64,000 nt of DNA from Apricaphanius iberus (taxonomy: Eukaryota; Chordata; Actinopteri; Cyprinodontiformes; Aphaniidae): NCBI GenBank assembly GCA_028564705.1, contig JAPXFQ010000398.1, positions 62,001 to 126,000 of the forward strand, read 5' to 3'. A program made the translations under genes and the position numbers. The notes below the pieces were generated by a model. That model worked only from the letters and a program-made list of their open reading frames with translations, did not search any database and was not told the DNA's origin. Positions 47,173 through 57,559 of the stretch are shown here, in pieces (the first letter of the stretch is position 1; each line of letters opens with the position of its first letter).

Positions 47173-48440
47173 TTGGCTTGACAAAGTTTTCATACCTTTT
47201 ACGCTTTCTTATTTTATTTTGTCGTATTACAAGCATAAACATTCATGTTCTTTAATAGGATTTTTATATGGTAGACCACCATAGAGTAAAATATATATTT
47301 GAAATGTAGGCAAAATCATGCATAGTTTTAAAATGTTATTTTACAAAAAATATGATTGGCATGCATTTGTATTCTACCACCTTTGCTCATCTAGCTTTTC
47401 CATCCATGCTCTACATCCAAACCAGGCTGGGCTTGAGCTAAGCCAGGGGTCTGCAACCTTTATCATCCAAAGAGCCATTCTGCACTCAATCCAGCTAAAT
47501 AAAACTCATTTAGAGCAGCAACTGTTACACGACTTTTAGAAAAATGTCACTAAAGATGTATCAGAAGTAAAATCTATCATTCTTAAAAATACACAATTTT
47601 ATTTCTGTTTTTAGATTTTGAAAGAGACAAAAATTTAAATGTTAGCAAAAAGTGAATAGATTCATTTTATCCTATGAGTTTTTGATATACTGTATGTTGC
47701 AAATTATGTAAAGATGAACATAGTTTCAAACCTTATGACCAGAAAATTGATCTAAAAATATTGTTACTTTAGTGTCATTCTGTTATGGGAATTCAAAGCA
47801 ATTATTTAATGAGGGGGAAAAAAATAAAAAAAATAAAACTTGCTAAAACCTGTTATTTTTGTTTGTTATGAACAAAAAAAAGTAAATTATAATTGTTAGC
47901 CAAAATTCACGAGAGCCAGTGTGGAAGGTCTAAAGAACCACTTCAGGTTCCAGAGCCACAGGTTGGAGAGCCCTGAGCAAAGCCTAGCCAGGATTGGATG
48001 GAGATCATGTAAACTCATTTTTTCAAGTCTTGTCACAGATTCTAAACCGGATGCCTAACAAGCTTCCTTAGATTGTCCTATAGTTCATTTTACTGTCCCT
48101 GATAAAAGCATGGTACTTCCACCACCATTTTTGGCAAGGAAATTATTTGTTCAGCACATTGGTCACATTATTTCATGTCAGAAAAGGTGCCGCTTGATAC
48201 CTGCCAGCAGGTGCTCTGTTGCAATGTGTTGTGGGTAATCTATGGGTATCAGAGTAAAGGAGGCTGAAAAAATGCTGAAAAATACATGATATTTCTTCCT
48301 TTTCATAGTTATACAATACTTTGTTTTGATTTTTCACAATGAATCTCCTTATAATACGTTGAAGGTTATGCTTTCAACATTGAGGAATTTGAAAGTGTTT
48401 GTGAGGAGGTGTGAACATTTTTTCCAAGATATGTGTACGT
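47173..48440 (-). mobile_element. Decayed Tc1-family transposon split by a hAT element
   Basis: Left end 'ttggcttgacaaagttttca' at 47175; right end 'ggaggtgtgaacattttttc' near 48405. Inside, in minus sense: 'ttcaagtcttgtcacagatt' near 48023, 'gcatggtacttccaccacca' near 48108, 'gggtatcagagtaaaggagg' near 48244 and 'acaatactttgttttgattt' near 48314. Much of the transposase is missing. The 532-bp element at 47444-47975 disrupts it with a readable TSD. Confidence 0.75.
47444..47975. mobile_element. hAT-type element nested in Tc1, TSD visible
   Basis: The left end is CAGGGGTCTGCAACCTTTA and the right end is 'ggttggagagccctg', with the typical hAT inner 'ccagagccaca'. The 8-bp flanks are AGCTAAGC (47436-47443) and AGCAAAGC (47976-47983), a 7/8 match. 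The interior is AT-rich with no transposase frame, so it is non-autonomous. Confidence 0.85.
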
Positions 48441-48785
48441 GTTGCTTGTGATCTCAACTAAGTCAACTGAGCATCAATCTTAAATCATTAGATTGTCTTA
48501 TAATTATTTGCATTTCTTATTGTTGTTCTAATGTAAATATGAGTTAAATTATATATATATTTTAGGCAGGATAAATGAAATCTTGAAACCAGGAATAAGA
48601 AGTTGTCATCCTTAATATCACTGATTCCTTTTATTTTTGCATGCACTTTTAATGAACAGCATAAAGTATATTTCAAAGTAATATCCTTCATTTACATTCT
48701 TAAAGGTCTGCAAAGCAAGACACGTGGTGAAACTTCGTTTATGAGGAAGACACGTTCAGTCTATCGCTTGGATGTGGAGAAGGCC
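48441..48785. other. AT-rich intergenic sequence
   Basis: Nothing recognised. Confidence 0.5.
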
Positions 48786-48789
48786 ACCA

Positions 48790-49620
48790 GGGAATGATCA
48801 AGTGTGCATCCCATCGACCCGCATCCTCTTCCCCATTACCCTGACATTTCATCCCTACATTTAATTCCAGGCCTTTCTAAAGAGCAGGTAATAGTCCAGA
48901 GGGGTACAGGGACCCAGAATTAAGCAGTTTTACATCGAAAGGTAATTTGGTGTGATAAATGTGCCGTCGCTGGTAACTAATAATACATATTTTAAGTAGC
49001 AGCGGCACACCTCTCCGGCCCAGTAAAGGTAGCATCATTATTAATGTGGGAGCCATGGCGTGTTTTAGTCAGGGTTACGGCACCAAGGTCAGAGCTACGT
49101 TTTACTGAATTAAAAGCCATTTTGAGGTATGGCAGTCCTAATCAACTCGGACCTAAAGGTGCATAGCTCAGTTATAATGAGGCACCAATGAATTTAAATA
49201 AACAGCAAGATCTTGTGATTTATAAAGGCAATGTGCTATCCTTATAGCTCGTTAGCCATGACGGATATGCTTTATTCTCTGGGCCTCTTTACCCACAGGA
49301 CCCTAAGCTTTTAACCAAGTAATGTCTGCCTCTATTGTCAGCGGATACGCATTCGGAGCAGGACACCTATCCTCGTCATTATGAAAAGCGGAGACACAAT
49401 ACAAAAGTAAAGGCAATGTATGCCATCCAAACAGACATTTTTTTTTTTCTTTCCCATCCTTTGCTTCTGTCTCTTTTTGCGCCATGGTAAAAACTACCCC
49501 AGAGTCTTAGGCCCATGAATTCATCATTATACCTTTTTGAAGAGCTTTTCGTATATGCTGAAAAGAATGATAATCCTTGATAGTAGAGATGTTTTGCATT
49601 TTAAGGGGCCCTGGTAGGGG
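48790..49620. promoter_or_regulatory. Candidate conserved element cluster
   Basis: Repeat-free and GC-balanced across 800 bp except for a T-run at 49439-49450. Notable are 'tagcatcattattaatgtgg' near 49030, 'aatcaactcggacctaaagg' near 49140 and 'caatgaatttaaataaacag' near 49186. Long uniform complexity with few frames is the usual look of ancient vertebrate non-coding elements. Confidence 0.35.
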
Positions 49621-49969
49621 ATTTGCTGGTGATGCTTGGAGAGGGGGCTGTAGAGAAAGGGAGGTTCTATTTTTCAAAGTGATCACTCATATGAATTATA
49701 ACATTTTTTTTAGGGGGGGGGGAGTGTTATTTCAACCACAATGAAGTAATAGAAACTTTTGCACTGAGTGTTCCAACATTGATATGTTGATTAGGAGCTT
49801 CCTTGAATAATGATAACTCTGATGCTTCATTCCCCACATTTTAAAAATTCTTTCTTGAGCAATCCCCAGTCGATTAGCTCGGCTTACTTTTTCCCAATTT
49901 TTATTTCCTTGTCTCTTCCAATATTGACCTAGCCTGTTGGTATTACAGCTGTAGCCCATTGTTCTGCAT

Positions 49970-50800
49970 TTCTTAATCTAATGACCCAGGTAGTGCTTCA
50001 GCAGGGGCTGAACGGAGCAGTGAGGCGTGAGGATGTGCTCGCCTCTGACCGTCCCTCTTGTTTCTTCTGCTGGGGCATGCCACAGCATTAGCCACTTCAT
50101 CAGGTTCTTTGTTGTCTGCCTCTCTTTTGTGCTGACCCTGTTACTGGCTGTTTCAAGAAAAGCCATGGACATAGTCACCACTAAACATCTCTCAACAACT
50201 AATTTTAACAGACTTTTGAGAAATCCTTTGGTTGAGATAGGACTTTTTCTGGCTTTGGACCCAGAATAATTTCCCTTCCTATTTATCCCATCGCCTTATC
50301 TTGAAATGCAATCAGTTGCTGTTGCAATTACTTTGCATTCTAAAAATTAATATAATACTAGTACTGAGCTGCTGAAAGTGAGTGCATAACATGTGTGAGC
50401 ATGAACTGAAGCCTGGATGTGATTCAAAATCGAACCTGACGTAAAATATTTCCATTTCCCCAAACTACAAAAGTGTTGACTCACCTCCAGAAAACCACTT
50501 GTTTGATTTGCCATGTGAGCATATTGCACAGTGACACCCATAGCTTTCACCAGTCAGAGACTCACTCACTCAGCCTCTCACTTTGCTCCGCATTTCAGAG
50601 TAATTTTCGTTCCCGACACCGAGGCTCTGCCTACCTGCCAATTTCAGTCTCGGCTCCTGAATGGGTGATTTGTAAAGCCATGTTCACCTCAACACTCAGA
50701 AGATTTACTCAGGAGGGAGCTTGCCAGGTATTTGAGCTGTCAGTTTGCTTTGTGTTCGCAAACTTGCTGAAGAGAAAGTAATAGCTATACTCAGCCCGTT
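49970..50800. promoter_or_regulatory. Candidate regulatory block
   Basis: Unique, GC-balanced sequence. Frames on both strands (80 and 102 codons at most) overlap and show no domain. Support is texture only. Confidence 0.25.
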
Positions 50801-51018
50801 TGCCCAGCCAGCTGAGTTGCTGTTGGACTTGGAATATATATGGTTGTTACTGCTGATCCACAAGCTTTAGAAATGAAAATCAGCATAATTTCATTGTAAC
50901 AACACAGTTTTTTTTGTGAGCGGATGTTTTCTCATCTTGAAAAAGAAAACTTTCAACCGCAATAAAGCTGCTATAAATCTTTAGTTGCTATATTTAAAAA
51001 GTGCACGATGATGCATTC
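50801..51018. other. AT-rich intergenic sequence
   Basis: Nothing recognised. Confidence 0.5.
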
Positions 51019-51019
51019 A

Positions 51020-51420
51020 CAGGGCCTTGGAAGACTATTGATTAATGTTGAACTTCTGACTTTGTCACCTTACAACAAGCAAACTTTAATGTATACAATT
51101 TTAATTTCATCTAATAGAATAAAATAAACAGGTGCATAATTATGAAGATGAAGTAAAAGCATAAATTGTTTCTAAAATGGTTAACATGAAAAATAAATAT
51201 AGAAAGTGGTGGCATGCATCATACAGTATCCATCCCCCCTGGTGTCGATGCTTCGTAAAACCACATTTTGCCTTATAAAGCTGCATATCTCTTTGGGGAA
51301 TATCTCCACCATATTTAAACATGCAGATGATTTTTCCATAACCTTTGTCTCTAGACTATTTAAGCGGAGTAAGGTTAGATGAATCAGATTATTATGTTTC
51401 AATTTTTTTAACCTTTAGAT
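51020..51420 (-). mobile_element. Truncated Tc1-family transposon end
   Basis: Left terminal region: 'gggccttggaagactattga' at 51022 and 'tttgtcaccttacaacaagc' at 51061. Subterminal Tc1 sequence in minus sense follows: 'gcttcgtaaaaccacatttt' near 51250 and 'aagctgcatatctctttggg' near 51279. The rest of the transposase and the other end are missing. Confidence 0.65.
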
Positions 51421-52078
51421 TTGAACAGGAATTTCAAGCTTTGCCACTTTCTCTTTTTCTCTTCTAACAGCTTGTCTTGGCATGTATTGAGCTCCAGTAG
51501 TGAAACTTTACACAAAATGATACCAACAATTGTCCATAGGGTCCTTTTGGTCCATATGCTTGCCAAACGAATACTGTTAGTTTTATATCTCAATACATTC
51601 AGAATGTTTATGTTCAGAACTAAATTTGCAAGGTTCTATCGTGCAACTTCATAGAGTGACAAAAAACAAAACTAAGCAGAGAGGACTCACAGCAATCTCT
51701 GAAGGTTTCTTATTTAGTGATAGACAGATGGACCAAACCAAAGCTTTACTTCAGCATTTTCCAACAGCCGTAAGGTTCGTACAATACCTTGCTGTAGAAG
51801 ATTTATCTACTCACCCAAAAAACTCCAATCTGAATGTAAATATCACAGATAGCTGAGAAAAAATCAGCTCTTATCCAAATAGCGCCCAATCAGCTCAAAT
51901 TCTGTATATGTTAAGCGATGCAATTCAGATGAATCCCATTGGATGAGAGGTTATTTTCCTAATGGTTCACATGCTGCCTTCAGGTGCAGCTGGGAGACTA
52001 CAGTATGTTGTCTAAATAACAAGACAACTTCAAAATTGTATGAATAAAAATGTATCACTGAAATTAAATGACTTTTCT
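51421..52078. other. Intergenic sequence
   Basis: Small frames only. The last part (51900-52078) may belong to the LINE whose tail follows. Confidence 0.4.
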
Positions 52079-52079
52079 C

Positions 52080-52150
52080 AGGTGCCTTGAGATGACATCT
52101 GTTGTGAGTCGGTGCTATACAAATAAACAGAATCAAAATTGAAATGAAGT
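52080..52150 (+). mobile_element. LINE 3' tail (GGCGCTATA-type)
   Basis: 'ggtgccttgagatgacatct', followed by 'gtcggtgctatacaaataaa', is the 3' end of a fish LINE/dispersed family whose reverse copy lies at 62811. It is heavily 5'-truncated. Confidence 0.65.
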
Positions 52151-52775
52151 GATTTAAACATGTTAAACATACATATATATTCCATCTATACACAAACTGG
52201 CTATGCCTGCCTATGCTACTTTATTTACTCTTAAGTCCCCAATCATTCATTTATTTCCTCTATTCCACCTGATAGTATTCCTTTTGACCAATTCTGAAAC
52301 CTGAGCTGTGGCTCTCTGCAGCTCGCCTATATGTAATGTAAGCTTGTAGGTTACTTATCTGATTAATTCTTTCCTTACAGACGCATGCCACACATCTCAG
52401 ATGATTAAATGTAAAGTTTTTTGAAAATCGTTCTTCTAATTGTGCATTAATTTGAGTTGGTCTGTCACAGGAAAATCTTAAAATACACCAATTTAATGTT
52501 TTTAATATGAACAAAATTAAGCTTTAAAGCACATGCTTAATTTTACAACTTCTTGCCTTCTTACATGTACATTTTTTTAACTCAACTTTTATTTTTGTTT
52601 GACTACACATCTTTTCAGTTTTTCTCTTACTTGTTCTACTCCCTACGTCCCATTGCAATGATTTGTAAACAAGCTGTAGTTCATTTTTATTATTATTATT
52701 TTTTATTTTTTTTGCAGCTGGAGGTCGTTGATTTGTCTGCCTCTCTCTTTGCTGGTCACTGAGGTCACAGTTGCC
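52151..52775. other. AT-rich intergenic sequence with a splice-acceptor-like site
   Basis: A long T-rich tract ends in TTTTTTTGCAG at 52717, followed by 14 open codons and a stop. It looks like a splice acceptor, but no partner exon or protein similarity is seen. Confidence 0.3.
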
Positions 52776-52779
52776 CCGG

Positions 52780-53420
52780 AAGCATCAAAGCAAAGAAAAT
52801 GAGAAGCCCCGCTTGGTTCTCCCGCTGGCGACCGGGAGCACCCCTTGCCCGCTCCCGCCCTGATGATTAATGCCACCCCCGTCCAGCCACAAACCTTTCT
52901 GCCTCAGATAATGCCAGGCAGCAAGCACGGCTGACACTTTTAATGTATAATTAAGTAGAAAAAGTCAACACTGGCTATGCAAATTTTTTAAAATGATAAA
53001 TGACGCTGTTCAGCAGCAGGGATTGATTTGGTGTAAATGAAACTAATTAAGGAAATGTCAAACATAATTAATAAAACAGGTTTAAGCTGCAAAACATTGT
53101 CAATTGAATGAATGAGGAGGCATTGGCTCCCATTGTTCAGGCTTTATTTAGGTCTTGTGTTTAGCTTGTTCTCTGCTCCAGAATGCTCTCTCCCCTCCTC
53201 ACTCCCTCCACCACCAATTCCCTGAGAGGGGGAAAATAAATTTGCTTGTCTCTCCGCTGACTGTAGAAATTAATTGCTGAAATCTTGTCCCATCCAAGTG
53301 TTACATTCACACGGAGGACATTAACATAACTAATTTGAAAGAGCTCAAATGACTGCATAATGGAGCTCCGTCACCATGCATGACAGTCGCTGGTCATACC
53401 AAATTAGCTTGGTTTTATAA
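52780..53420. promoter_or_regulatory. Strong candidate conserved element
   Basis: The left part is GC-rich (52810-52930). The core has 'taatgtataattaagtag', a POU octamer ATGCAAAT at 52977-52984, 'aatgaaactaattaaggaa' and 'aaacataattaataaaacag'. At least four homeodomain-type cores plus an octamer fall within about 130 bp, in repeat-free sequence with no frame. This is the most enhancer-like block in the window by motif content. Confidence 0.4.
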
Positions 53421-53589
53421 TTGAAAAATTTCCCCCCTTTTTTTTCTCGTTTTTATGCTAGCCCCCTACCTTATTTGAACATACTTATTTTTGTTTTCTT
53501 TGCCTTCCATTGCTATGTGAAATAATTCAGTTTTATTTGTCCTATATGATAAGAACAAATGTTTTATAATTTACAAAAAGAGTGCTTGA

Positions 53590-54060
53590 CCTATAATTAG
53601 AGAAGAGGAGTGAGGGGGAAGAAGGTAGGTGGGGTGGGTGCCAAGTGGTGGCGGCAGAGTCAGATCCTTAGTCCTGGTAATGATGCTGGAGACCTTGTGG
53701 CCCCTAGGGAGGTAGATGAATAATGGGATGGTCTATTTTTATGGGGATGCAAAGCAATGGGCCACCAGCCGCTGGGATGGTGGTTCGTGAGTATGGTGCC
53801 GGGCAGCGGGGGCTAGCAGGGGGCAAAGGAGAGTGAACACTCAACCTGCCAGATTGCAGACTCTTAGCCCTACACATCTTGTGTTTGTCAGCCTGATGCA
53901 CCACTGTCGGCCTGTTTGCCCCCATGCCAGCCGCTTCCCTTGCACAGAGAGACAGGGAAAGAAAGAGAGAGCTGTATGTGTGGCTGAATGGGAGGGGTGG
54001 GGTGAAGGAAAAACATCTGCCACTGAGAGAACATAGGGCTCAAAGACAAAAGGTGAAGGG
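53590..54060. promoter_or_regulatory. GC-rich unique block, candidate regulatory DNA
   Basis: GC-richer than its surroundings, with G-rich runs. It includes 'ggtaatgatgctggagacc' and 'gatgaataatgggatggtc', and contains the CTCF-like site at 53813. Frames on both strands lack domains. Confidence 0.3.
53813..53826 (+). promoter_or_regulatory. CTCF-like motif
   Basis: CTAGCAGGGGGCAA matches CCASYAGRKGGCRS at 12 of 14 positions, in the same orientation as the other three candidates. Confidence 0.3.
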
Positions 54061-54064
54061 AATA

Positions 54065-54790
54065 TAAAAGTGAGGTAATGAATATACATCACTGGCCACA
54101 TAAATGAATTATAAACATTTGAGTGAAAATTAAAGAAATTCTAATGGATGAAACAGTTTTTATTTTTTTAAATATTAAAAAGTCTTGGAGAGTCTTAAAA
54201 TAAGAAGTCTCAACACTCAAACTTGAACATCTTAAGTGTGTACCAGCCACTTAGTTTTCCGACTTAACCAGTGTTGTTCTTTTGTTCCTTAAAAATACAA
54301 TCTTAAGTGGTAAATAGGGATGTCCTAATGTCAGTTTGATACCTATTTAAAGTTGATGAAAACAGACCTATGGATATACTTGAAAACTTAGTAGGTTTAG
54401 AAGTAGGTTTACAGTGCTGTAAAACCACATTCCATCAGTATTATAGCACAGTGGTGTTACGTAAACATTCTTTTTCTCATATTCTTCTTTTTCTTGATAA
54501 CAATAAATATTTTGATCCAGCAAGAGTTTTAGCAGGTCAGTCTTAATAAGCTGCTTTTACCTTAGGGTTGGCTCACTTAAGGCTGCAGTATTTTTTTTTA
54601 AACAAATAATCACTGTTAAAGAACATAGTTTTATTATCTGTTGTTCAAACACGTGGACTCATTTGAAAAACAAAAGAAAATATTTTAAAAATTCTATGAT
54701 AGACTGTTTCTAACAAATTTGAAAATACGGACATTTTGAGTCACTTTTAGCAATACAGGGAAAATAAAATGATTTCAGTGCAGACTAGTG
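54065..54790. other. AT-rich intergenic sequence
   Basis: Nothing recognised. Confidence 0.5.
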
Positions 54791-54795
54791 AGGAA

Positions 54796-55342
54796 TTACG
54801 GAAGCCCTAAAGGGTCATACATACATTTTATTTACCCCGTTTTCTCGTGATAACGAAATAATATTCCTCCGTTTTCTTGTGATAACGAGATAATTTTCCT
54901 CCGTTTTCTCGTGACAACAAATTTGAGATATAATGCATGCACTGCAAACAGTAGGTTTCTAGTGACTTGCAATCCTGCTACTCTGCATCTCTCAGTCATC
55001 ATCGGTATCCATGGAGACTTCGTAGCTGGTCAACTGTGTAATTAATGACTAAATCAGGGTGACTTAGATTGCGCCTCCGATAAAGATGAAGCCTTGCTAA
55101 CCGTCTTTTTAGATGACGCACACTAATGTGTAGGCATAAAGCTATTTCAGCCTGTGTCAGGCCTTGATTGAAAAGATGTGATGCTGTGATCAATATCCTG
55201 CTCCTGAATGATGTACCTGCAGTGAATCAAAAGACAATTTTGTTTTCTTGAGATCTCAAAGTAGTTATTTCGTTATCACGAGAGAACAGGGGAAATAAAA
55301 TGTATGTATGTATGTATGTATGACCCTTTAGGGCTTCCGTAA
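54796..55342 (-). mobile_element. TIR element with tandem subterminal units and an HTH relic
   Basis: The ends are long inverted repeats: left arm 54796-54861 (66 nt) beginning TTACGGAAGCCCTAAAGGG, right arm 55265-55342 (78 nt). The 12-nt difference is three extra TATG units in the right arm; outside that unit count only three mismatches are visible. The left arm is followed by tandem 32-bp units beginning CCGTTTTCTYGTGA at 54837, 54869 and 54901, of which the right side has one. GGAA flanks both ends (54792-54795 and 55343-55346), a possible 4-bp TSD; a TA duplication inside the ends is the alternative. The minus-strand interior encodes a helix-turn-helix fragment. Total length is 547 bp, so it is non-autonomous. 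Confidence 0.75.
54999..55228 (-). pseudogene. Integrase-type N-terminal HTH relic
   Basis: An open minus-strand frame runs to a stop at 54999. Its key parts are LFNQGLTQAEIALCLHISVRH, a typical helix-turn-helix ('LTQAEIA..L.IS.R.LKRRL'), and a C-terminal VDQLRSLHGYR. That order (HTH, then LHGYR) resembles the N-terminus of integrase-core (rve) proteins found in fish and cnidarian transposable elements. The catalytic DDE core is absent because the frame stops right after LHGYR. No ATG is visible at the expected start. The family is assigned from memory of the motif order. Confidence 0.45.
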
Positions 55343-55439
55343 GGAATAAATTAGAACGCTCCTGCATTTATTCCCACTTCAAATGGCAAAAATTAGGAGG
55401 ATATGATACTCCGCATTTAGATGGAGATTTTCGCTGTTT

Positions 55440-55860
55440 AAACATCAGAAATAAACCAAATACACCATTCCAGTAAAATATCTGCATACCAACTACAGAG
55501 CAAAGAGCTGGAAGTGTCATGGTTTGGGGATTCTTTGATGGACCAGGACCTTACCAGTTCATCATCATTGAAGCAGTATGAATTCACGTATCATGGAATA
55601 CTTTTCGGTTGTGTCCTTCTTCAGTACCTTTCACTTTGCTGCTGGTACAACCGAATTTCTCCTCTGAGGAGCAATAAAGGAAGATTCTCTTCTCTTCTCT
55701 TTGTCAGTGACATCCCATGGGATCACTTGAAAGTGGCTGCACATGTGAGAAACTCGTCAAACATCTCACATCTTAAGGGAAGAAGATGTAGATGGCTAAA
55801 ACCAAGAACTGTCTTTCTTAACTTATTTAACCCAAAAATGGGTAAGACTAGTTATAAGGG
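55440..55860 (+). mobile_element. Decayed Tc1-family transposon with LINE tail insertion
   Basis: 'ggaagtgtcatggtttgggg' at 55510, 'ccaggaccttaccagttcat' near 55542 and 'atcattgaagcagtatgaat' near 55564 are plus-sense transposase blocks of a Tc1 family distinct from most others here. Sequence resumes at about 55703 with 'catcccatgggatcacttga' and 'cacatgtgagaaactcgtca'. The gap between is filled by a LINE-type 3' tail. Confidence 0.6.
55600..55702 (+). mobile_element. LINE/SINE-type 3' tail inserted in Tc1
   Basis: 'tcactttgctgctggtacaa', then 'gaggagcaataaaggaagat', then a (TCTTC)n-like run, is the 3' end of a fish non-LTR retroelement ending in 'AATAAAGGA' plus a short simple repeat. It separates two collinear Tc1 blocks. 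No clear TSD was found. Confidence 0.55.
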
Positions 55861-55869
55861 AGTAGGGAG

Positions 55870-56235
55870 TTAGCTTCAGCTAGAATACATATTTTTTGTG
55901 TAAACATTTTGCCTAAAGCAGTACAATGTTTTTAGTGTTTACCTCTAAAAGCAAGCAAACAGAGGAAAGAAGCCGCTTTAAGCTTTGAACATAGTGTGGT
56001 TAAGGGGAATTAGGGTTTATTTGGAGCACAATTTGGTCAACCTAATGTGTGCAAACTAAAATTCAATAGAAAGAACTGTGTTGTTAGAAACTGCCTGCAT
56101 TTCATATGGTAATGTTACTTGTTGGTGTATGATTGCATAATCACATTCTTAAGACAATAACAGGTATCAGGAACTGAGTATCATCAGGCACTCCAGTTAA
56201 CAACTGTTCAAAAATATTGTGATTGGGATGCCTAG
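55870..56235. other. AT-rich intergenic sequence
   Basis: Nothing recognised. Confidence 0.5.
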
Positions 56236-56239
56236 AATC

Positions 56240-57557
56240 CAGGGGCGTTTCCTGGACCTAGGAACATTGGGGGCTGAGCCCACACTCTCTTGGAGAAATA
56301 TGGGGAAATCTACACAGTGAAAAATAGCTTTTTTTTAAAGCTTTTTTGGGCATTGTGGCACCTTTTTCAAATATTTCAATACATATTTCAAAATGTATTC
56401 ATTTTTAAACTTAAGCATGACAGTGTAAACAATATAGCTAAAATCAACGTGTTAACGCATGGTCAATTAATTCATAGAATTAACGTGATTAATGTTTTAA
56501 GTTGATTAATTAATTAATTAACACATCCTGTTCATCTTATAATTCAGCCATCACCACATCCGTTCACCTTCCTAACCAGCAAGATCTGTATGGAGAGAAA
56601 TTTGTTTGTAGCAGGACGTGTGTGTATAAATGACATGTGAGCAGATTCTAATTATTAACATATTGATTAAGTTAATAAGTTGTCAATTTGAATTTTCCAA
56701 GTATCTGCTTCAGATGTCAGCTTAGCAATAGCCTCCCCCCCTGCATGTTAGTTTATTGTATAGTTTCAGTACATTTCGTAGTGAGATACCACTGCATTTA
56801 AAATGCTAAATTAGTCAGCTAAAGTCGTGTTTCCGGACTTAAGTAAATGCTAACTCATTAGCGAAGTAGCTGTGCATGTTCTTCACAGTAAGAGCATGAT
56901 GACATCGGTAGAATCTTGATGAATCGAAGAGATTCATTGCTGATTGTTAACTTATGGGAAAATGGTAAATTACGACATTTGATTTCTAAGTCTATATTAC
57001 ATTTGATTTATGTCATGTTTAACACAGACTGATGATATCACAATGTTAAATTTATACAAATATTTTGGTTAGTTCTACCTAGTATTTGTTTCTATTTTTC
57101 ATATGAGACCACTCAGAAATTCTGAATGTGATTGTGGAGTTTCCAAATAAAATTCAATTGATTTCTCTTACATTTAATTAAAAAAAAAAAAGAGCAACGA
57201 GATATTTGATTTGTCCCTCATTTACACTGAAAATTGTAGGTTTTTTGGTCATATTTAGGAATGGTGATTAATTAACTGCTACCCTGTGATTAATTGGATA
57301 CAAATTTTTATTGTTTGACAGCCCTACTAAAAATACGAAAATAAGCGTGAATTTGGACGAAGTTTGTATGTTTTCCGTTCTTTAAGCACCGTTTTGACCT
57401 CCGTTTTGAGCACAGTTTCTAGCACTATTTCAAGCCCTGTTTCGAGCACAATTTAAGCACCGGCACCATTTTAAAAAAACCGGTATCGGATTAAACCTAA
57501 GCGATATTCATCCCTACCATTAAGCCCTCTTTAAAAAAAATCCTAGAAACACCCTTG
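56240..57557. mobile_element. Mosaic DNA transposon with nested repeats
   Basis: The outer ends match as inverted repeats: CAGGGGCGTTTCCTGGAC at 56240 and 'tcctagaaacacccttg' ending at 57557. Inside are pieces of other fish DNA transposons: a TTAAYGYG-rich segment (56440-56520) with an end reading 'tgtttgacagccctac' near 57325, and a CGGTATCGG-containing segment (57450-57520) ending 'attcatccctac'. No TSD or transposase is visible. Exact inner boundaries are unresolved. Confidence 0.5.
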
Positions 57558-57559
57558 TC

